Below, in pieces: positions 63,576-64,000 of a stretch of DNA of 64,000 nucleotides. Under the pieces are notes generated by a model. That model was not told the DNA's origin. It did no database searches and worked only from the letters and a program-made list of their open reading frames with translations. Position numbers and translations under genes: made by a program. Origin of the DNA: Streptomyces sp. F001. GTDB lineage: Bacteria; Actinomycetota; Actinomycetes; Streptomycetales; Streptomycetaceae. Position 1 is the first letter of the stretch. Every line of letters begins with the position of its first letter. The stretch is from contig NZ_QZWF01000022.1 in the NCBI RefSeq assembly GCF_004187715.1, positions 29,693 through 93,692 on the forward strand, given 5' to 3'.

Positions 63576-64000
63576 TCAGGGGATGGTGAACTTCAGCACG
63601 GCACCGTCCTTGTTCTGCGCGACGACGGTGACCTTCAGATCGTCGCCCCACTTGGCCACACCGCCCTGGCCACCGAGCCGCATCACGGCGCTCGGTGTCT
63701 CGAAGGTGACGGAGTCGTCCCCCGGGGTGACATGCACGTCCACCCCGTTCGCCGTGATCCACACCGACGAGGTCACCAGGACCTCGCATTCGCCGTCCGA
63801 GCAGGCGTCGATGTTCTTGCCGTCCGCCGCCTTGGGCAGCGGGCCGGTGGGCGTGGGCGAGGCCGCCTCCTCGTCGGGATTCCGGTCCGGGGAGCATTGC
63901 TCGGCGCGCTGGTACGCGGCCGCGAGCTGCGGATCCTTCTTCGTCAGCGCGAGCAGATCCGGCTGGGGCGGGGTGAGGGACTGGACGCGCTTGTCGACGT
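63576..64000 (-). CDS. Unrecognised protein, C-terminal part (partial)
   Basis: The frame is open from the window edge to TGA-type stop at 63576; about 140 residues are visible. The piece starts with a charged helical stretch (QPDLLALTKKDPQLAAAYQR), then a Glu/Pro/Thr-rich linker, a Cys pair (NIDACSDGECEVLV), and a beta-rich end (SSVWITANGVDVHV, KVTVVAQNKDGAVLKFTI). It looks like an exported beta domain with a disulfide. It is convergent with the STAND gene, 6 nt away. No family is recognised; the N-terminus lies outside. Confidence 0.7.
   Translation of the reverse strand, partial: VDKRVQSLTPPQPDLLALTKKDPQLAAAYQRAEQCSPDRNPDEEAASPTPTGPLPKAADGKNIDACSDGECEVLVTSSVWITANGVDVHVTPGDDSVTFETPSAVMRLGGQGGVAKWGDDLKVTVVAQNKDGAVLKFTIP

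Overview
The window is high-GC actinobacterial chromosome, almost certainly Streptomyces. Third codon positions are strongly G/C, many genes overlap as ATGA or GTGA, and several blocks (the rmdA-type region, sdhCAB, the ornithine-lipid pair, egtABCD) are, from memory, laid out as around SCO0910-SCO0930 of S. coelicolor. No rRNA, tRNA, CRISPR array, prophage or complete insertion sequence was seen.

1-7.3 kb: one translationally coupled operon for uptake of a 6-deoxyhexose (ABC transporter, first gene cut by the window edge) and its non-phosphorylating oxidation by the L-fuconate route: L-fuconate dehydratase, SDR dehydrogenase, aldo/keto reductase, mutarotase and lactonase. 7.3-24.4 kb: envelope and signalling genes: a lipase maturation factor-like membrane protein; a PAS-GAF-PP2C-ATPase regulator; an Fpg-type DNA glycosylase broken by a short hairpin insertion; an ECF sigma factor with a zinc-finger anti-sigma factor; a CapA-like protein; a MarR/hydrolase pair; an APC permease; a universal stress protein; a Tat-exported polysaccharide deacetylase; a class F sortase divergent from a Gly/Asn-rich surface protein; and a duplicated-domain lipoprotein.

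24.6-34.2 kb: a SAM methyltransferase coupled to a GGDEF-EAL protein (RmdA-like, c-di-GMP turnover); a LysR regulator divergent from sdhCAB with a palindromic LysR box between them; then an OlsB/OlsA-like acyltransferase pair. 34.2-45 kb: an LLM flavin oxidoreductase, a HAD phosphatase, dodecin, an orphan sugar-binding lipoprotein, the ergothioneine operon egtABCD, a bacterial-type poly(ADP-ribose) glycohydrolase preceded by a coupled 29-codon ORF and facing a PemK/MazF-like gene, and an amidase.

45-56.6 kb: accessory and decaying. Intact GH43 enzymes (one with an arabinose-binding domain, one with twin LacI-type operators), an MFS exporter, an AhpD-like protein, a quinone oxidoreductase and an ArsR regulator sit among broken genes: a PIG-L deacetylase with an aberrant C-terminus, an SDR with several frameshifts and a pentanucleotide repeat, a frameshifted alpha/beta hydrolase, a LuxR-type regulator lacking its ATPase half, and fused stubs of an XRE regulator and an aldo/keto reductase. 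Similar GAACA-type boxes occur in three promoters here. 56.6-64 kb: two membrane proteins, a secreted GH16 enzyme, a 1275-residue STAND ATPase with fourteen WD40 repeats, and an unrecognised gene running off the edge.
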